Source of the DNA: Phycisphaerae bacterium SM23_33
Lineage (GTDB): Bacteria; Planctomycetota; Phycisphaerae; SM23-33
Direction: 5' to 3'
NCBI GenBank assembly: GCA_001303665.1
Contig: LJUF01000131.1
Coordinates: forward strand, 1 to 8,329
DNA length: 8,329 nucleotides
Shown here: positions 5,643 to 8,329 of the stretch, in pieces
How positions within the stretch are numbered: the stretch's first letter is position 1
How the letters are laid out: the number at the start of each line of letters is the position of its first letter
Position numbers and translations under genes: made by a program
The notes under the pieces: generated by a model
The model's input: the letters and a program-made list of their open reading frames with translations, nothing else
What the model was told of the DNA's origin: nothing
The model's database searches: none

Positions 5643-6587
5643 GTGAGCAAAGCCATTGCCCCCAACAAGCTGACCCGCCGCCGATTCCTGAAACTGCTTG
5701 GCGGCGGGGCGCTGGCGGCCGCGGCGGGCTGCGCGCTGGACGCGGCGGTGATCGAGCCGCGATGGATCAAGCTGACGCGCCCCACCGTGGCCATTCCCGA
5801 CCTCCCGGCCGAGTGGAACGGCCTCCGCATCGCCCACCTGACGGACCTGCACCACGGACGGCTGATCAAACTGGATTTCATCGAAAAGGCCGTGGGCCTG
5901 GCCAACGCCGAATCGCCCGACTTGGCCGCCATTACCGGCGATTTCTTGACCGCCGGAGGGGACCTGAGCGAGGGCCTGGCAAGAGTGCTGGCCGGCCTGA
6001 AGGCCCCGCTGGGAGTCTTTGCCGTGCTGGGCAATCACGACCACTGGGCGGGCGCCGGCAGGGTCCGTCAGATTGTCGCCGCGGCCGGAATCACCCTGAT
6101 CGACAACCGCCACGTGCTGCTCACCCGCGGCGGCCGGCCGCTCGTCCTTGCCGGCGTCGGCGACCTCTGGGAAGACACCCAGGACCTGCCTGGGGCCCTG
6201 GCCGGCGCGCCCGACCAGGCGCCGCGGCTGCTGCTGTGCCACAACCCCGACTACGCCGACGGCATGCCGCCCACCCCGCGGGTGGACCTGATGCTGGCCG
6301 GGCACACGCACGGCGGACAGGCGAAGATCCCCCTCGGCCCCCGGCCCAGACTGCCGATCCGGAATCCGCGCTACGCCGCCGGCCTGGCCCGGGGCCCGCG
6401 CTGCCCGGTGTACGTCTCGCGCGGCATCGGCATGGTAGGCGTGCCGGTCCGCTTCAACTGCCGACCGGAGCTTCCCATCATCACCCTCCGCCGGGCGAGC
6501 CCGCCGGGCGCCCGAACGCAGGGCCGAGTCGGCTCAGGGGAGCCGCCTTCGCCTCAGCAGCAGCGGGACCCCGGCGACGACCACTAG
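5643..6587 (+). CDS. Tat-exported metallophosphoesterase (YkuE/YaeI-like)
   Basis: Two-metal calcineurin-like phosphoesterase, 314 residues, predicted to act outside the cytoplasmic membrane on an unknown phosphoester, possibly a lipid or envelope substrate as proposed for YaeI/YkuE relatives. A twin-arginine signal is clear: TRRRFLK (11-17), a hydrophobic Gly/Ala run (18-29) and AAGC (27-30), which could be a weak lipobox. Metal and catalytic motifs are complete and in order: TDLHHG (D68, H70), GD (99-100), GNHD (130-133), H200, and GHTHGGQ (220-226, H221 and H223). The family end YVSRGIGMVG...CRPELPIITLRR is at 258-284, and the remaining 30 residues look like unconserved read-through. GTG at 5643 is used because the Tat motif follows at once; no Shine-Dalgarno is visible. 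The last 54 bases overlap the convergent PEP-CTERM gene. It is divergent from rpsA. Confidence 0.9.
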   Translation: MSKAIAPNKLTRRRFLKLLGGGALAAAAGCALDAAVIEPRWIKLTRPTVAIPDLPAEWNGLRIAHLTDLHHGRLIKLDFIEKAVGLANAESPDLAAITGDFLTAGGDLSEGLARVLAGLKAPLGVFAVLGNHDHWAGAGRVRQIVAAAGITLIDNRHVLLTRGGRPLVLAGVGDLWEDTQDLPGALAGAPDQAPRLLLCHNPDYADGMPPTPRVDLMLAGHTHGGQAKIPLGPRPRLPIRNPRYAAGLARGPRCPVYVSRGIGMVGVPVRFNCRPELPIITLRRASPPGARTQGRVGSGEPPSPQQQRDPGDDH

Positions 6588-8329
6588 CAGCGCCGCCGGC
6601 TCGGGGATGCTCGACCAGCCGCTCTCACAGCCGGCGTTGTAGTTCATTGACCAGAGGTTGTAGTCGAGGCCGTCCACCGTCCCGTCCAGGTTGGCGTCGC
6701 CGGCGAGGAACTGCTTGGGGTCTCCGCCGTTGAGGAAGTACAGGTTCAGCCCGTTCAAGTCGATCATCCAGCCTGGGTTGAGGACCAGGCTGTCCACGTA
6801 CAGGGCCTCGGCCTGGCCGGGCTGGTTGTCGGAGTCGTCCACCAGCCGGACGTGCCCCGCGCCGGCCTGGCCGCCCAACTGAAGCGCGCCCAGGGCGAAG
6901 TTATTCACCCAGCCAGCCGGGAGCAGCCCCAGGTCTTCGCCGGCGACTTCGAAGTCGGCCACGACCTCCCCGCCGCCTTCGAATATGAGCCTCAGGTTTT
7001 CCAGCCCCGCCAGCGCGGCCGGATCGGTGCTTTCGTTTTCCAGTGAGGAGCCGGCCATGTGGATGGTGCCGCCCGGCACGGCCGTGAACGTGCTCCGCGG
7101 GCCGAACCGCAGCATGTTCTGGACAAAGATGCTCGCCCCGGGCCCGGTGACGTGGAGCGTCCCGCGGCCTTGCTCGCCGACCAACAGGCTGCTCGTGCTC
7201 AGGCTACCTTGCGAGATCGTGTAGACGCCCTCTGAGCCGGGATACCGACCCAGGCAGAGACCGCCGGCCACCGTGTTCGTCCCGCCCGTCTGGGTGAGCA
7301 GACCCCTGCCGCGCAAGCCGATCGCTGCGGAATTACTCGAGAGTTGGCCGCCGGCTAGTTCGTACGTCCCGTCGGAAGCGGGGTACGAACCGATGGTGAG
7401 TTCGCGACCGACCGTGTGGGTCCCCCCGGACTGGCTGAAGACGCCCGCAGCCTTGGTCCCCACAATCTCCTCATCCGCAGAAAGTACGCCGTGCCCGCTG
7501 AGTTGGTACGTTCCCTGTCCACCAGCCTCTACCCCCAAGAGGAGCCCGTGACTGACCGTGTTCACTCCGCCGCTCTGCCTGAAAAGCCCTCCACCCTGGC
7601 GGCCGATGTACTGATGGTCCGACCTCAGATGCCCGCCGCTGAGTTCATACGACCCTTGGGAATCTGGGCGAAAGCCCAGCAGGAGGAAGTGGGCGTCGTT
7701 GAGGCCGCCGGTCTGGGCGAAAAGTCCGTCGCCATCGAAACCCACCGACTGACGACTCAGGCAGCGCAGCTCCCCGCCGGTCAGCTCGTATGTTCCGGAT
7801 GATCCTTTTTCATGGCCGAGGTAAAGCTCCTCTTCGATCGTGTTGGTCCCGCCGGTTTGTCTGAAGCGCGCCACGCCAGGGTAGCCCACGTGCTCCTGCC
7901 AGGCCCGCACACTGCCGCGGCCGCTGATGCCGCTGGTCGTGTCGTTTACCGTCAGCTCCCCGGAGCCCAGCTCAACGCGGCCGGTGCCGGAGACCCTCAG
8001 GCCGCCGTTCAGGTTGATGCCTCCCCCGGCAGTGGCGGCAATCCACCCGGCACAGACCACGTGGTCGTCGATGTCTCCCCAGCCGCCGAAGCCCTTGCTG
8101 CCCGGCACGATAAGTGTCTTGCCGGCACGGTGGGTCATTCCCTGGGTTTGGAAGCTGCCGAACAGGTCGGACGGGTCGGACCCGCGCGCGTAGATCGTCA
8201 GCGAGTTGGCCCCGACCGCAAGGGTCGCCTGGCCGGCGTTGAGCACCCTGCCTTTGGAGAGGTCCACCAGGGTATTGTCGCCGACATTGACCGTCACGGC
8301 GCTGCCGCCGCAATCGAGCTCGCCTTCTA
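6534..8329 (-). CDS. PEP-CTERM surface protein with tandem autotransporter-like repeats and dockerin-like motif (5' end cut by window)
   Basis: Secreted or surface protein with an exosortase sorting tail. The frame is open to the window edge, so the signal peptide and true start are missing. A GTG at 8297 lies in frame, but ten in-frame codons precede it (GELDCGGSAV...), so it is internal; numbering here starts from it (587 residues to the stop). The N-terminal part (1-130) is Gly/Thr-rich beta-repeat sequence with INLNGGLRVSGTG. Residues 144-379 hold five 46-48-residue repeats with core FxQ(T/S)GGxNTV...LxLG...GTYELxGGxL...IG, followed by a degenerate sixth. This suggests a right-handed beta-helix passenger-like fold. 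Near the C-terminus GDANLDGTVDGLDYN (533-547) is a single dockerin/EF-hand-like calcium motif. IPEP (564-567), a hydrophobic segment (568-581) and RRRR (582-585) form the PEP-CTERM signal. The ligand or role is unknown. It overlaps the phosphoesterase gene tail to tail. Confidence 0.88.
   Translation of the reverse strand, partial: EGELDCGGSAVTVNVGDNTLVDLSKGRVLNAGQATLAVGANSLTIYARGSDPSDLFGSFQTQGMTHRAGKTLIVPGSKGFGGWGDIDDHVVCAGWIAATAGGGINLNGGLRVSGTGRVELGSGELTVNDTTSGISGRGSVRAWQEHVGYPGVARFRQTGGTNTIEEELYLGHEKGSSGTYELTGGELRCLSRQSVGFDGDGLFAQTGGLNDAHFLLLGFRPDSQGSYELSGGHLRSDHQYIGRQGGGLFRQSGGVNTVSHGLLLGVEAGGQGTYQLSGHGVLSADEEIVGTKAAGVFSQSGGTHTVGRELTIGSYPASDGTYELAGGQLSSNSAAIGLRGRGLLTQTGGTNTVAGGLCLGRYPGSEGVYTISQGSLSTSSLLVGEQGRGTLHVTGPGASIFVQNMLRFGPRSTFTAVPGGTIHMAGSSLENESTDPAALAGLENLRLIFEGGGEVVADFEVAGEDLGLLPAGWVNNFALGALQLGGQAGAGHVRLVDDSDNQPGQAEALYVDSLVLNPGWMIDLNGLNLYFLNGGDPKQFLAGDANLDGTVDGLDYNLWSMNYNAGCESGWSSIPEPAALLVVVAGVPLLLRRRRLP
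7161..7868 (-). repeat. Five tandem protein repeats of about 47 codons in the PEP-CTERM gene
   Basis: The Q of the QTGG/QSGG core falls at residues 147, 195, 241, 289 and 336 counted from the GTG at 8297, giving spacings of 48, 46, 48 and 47. Each unit continues with NTV, an LxLG turn, GTYELxGG and a closing (I/V)G. The units have diverged at the amino-acid level, so the array is old rather than a recent duplication. Confidence 0.85.

Noticed and set aside
6488..6510. 10-bp direct repeat CCGCCGGGCG with a 3-bp gap near the phosphoesterase 3' end
   Set aside because: Low-complexity GC sequence in the unconserved tail; likely replication slippage or chance, and it forms no convincing terminator.
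3377..6733. A 1118-codon plus-strand open frame antisense to rpsA and continuing past it
   Set aside because: It is the reverse-complement shadow of the S1 gene (repetitive Leu/Asp/His-rich translation such as LLHL and VDVQHHH) extended through GC-rich intergenic DNA. It has no domain sense, whereas the opposite strand encodes six perfect S1 domains.
7161..7868. Periodic repeats considered as a CRISPR array
   Set aside because: The period is about 141 bp, the units diverge throughout, and the frame is open with conserved protein motifs; these are protein repeats.
8295..8297. GTG at 8297 as the start of the PEP-CTERM gene
   Set aside because: The frame stays open to the window edge with sequence of the same character, no Shine-Dalgarno precedes it, and a signal peptide is absent, so the true start lies outside the window.

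Overview
The window is GC-rich bacterial DNA whose gene content points to a planctomycete, most likely of the Phycisphaerae type. The evidence is: a Ser/Thr protein kinase with a Cys4 N-terminus and an RDD membrane domain directly behind an ECF sigma factor of the 'FATTHWS' type; a secreted autotransporter-like repeat protein ending in a dockerin-like motif and a PEP-CTERM sorting tail; and a six-domain ribosomal protein S1 with a long acidic tail. The placement is inferred from protein style; no rRNA or other phylogenetic marker outside these genes was available.

Layout. Positions 1-5269 are a run of four minus-strand genes, in transcription order: rpsA (3305-5269), a compact sigma-70 family factor (2294-3109), an ECF sigma factor (1307-2080) and a Ser/Thr kinase cut by the window start (1-1236). 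A perfect 14-bp stem terminator (3247-3278) separates rpsA from the sigma factor. A cluster of hairpins (2206-2278) lies between the sigma factor and the ECF gene. The ECF and kinase genes are 70 bp apart, with a consensus ribosome binding site on the kinase, and probably form one operon. Positions 5270-5642 are a 373-bp divergent control region holding the rpsA leader and the start of a plus-strand Tat-exported metallophosphoesterase (5643-6587). That gene runs convergently into, and overlaps by 54 bp, a minus-strand PEP-CTERM protein (6534-8329) whose N-terminus lies beyond the window.

Functional view. The left side is gene-expression and signalling machinery: a translation factor, two sigma factors, and a membrane kinase that probably acts in the same signalling pathway as the ECF factor. 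The right side is cell-envelope biology: an exported phosphoesterase and an exosortase-processed surface protein.

The most interesting signals outside the genes are: the rpsA leader, where three overlapping inverted repeats make two mutually exclusive folds; an 8-bp inverted repeat bracketing a likely rpsA -10 element; apparent leaderless starts of the ECF gene (TACAAT, 6 nt, ATG) and perhaps of the phosphoesterase gene (TAGTAT, 6 nt, GTG); and an 18-bp perfect palindrome inside the ECF coding sequence. I did not find a defence system, mobile element, CRISPR array or RNA gene.
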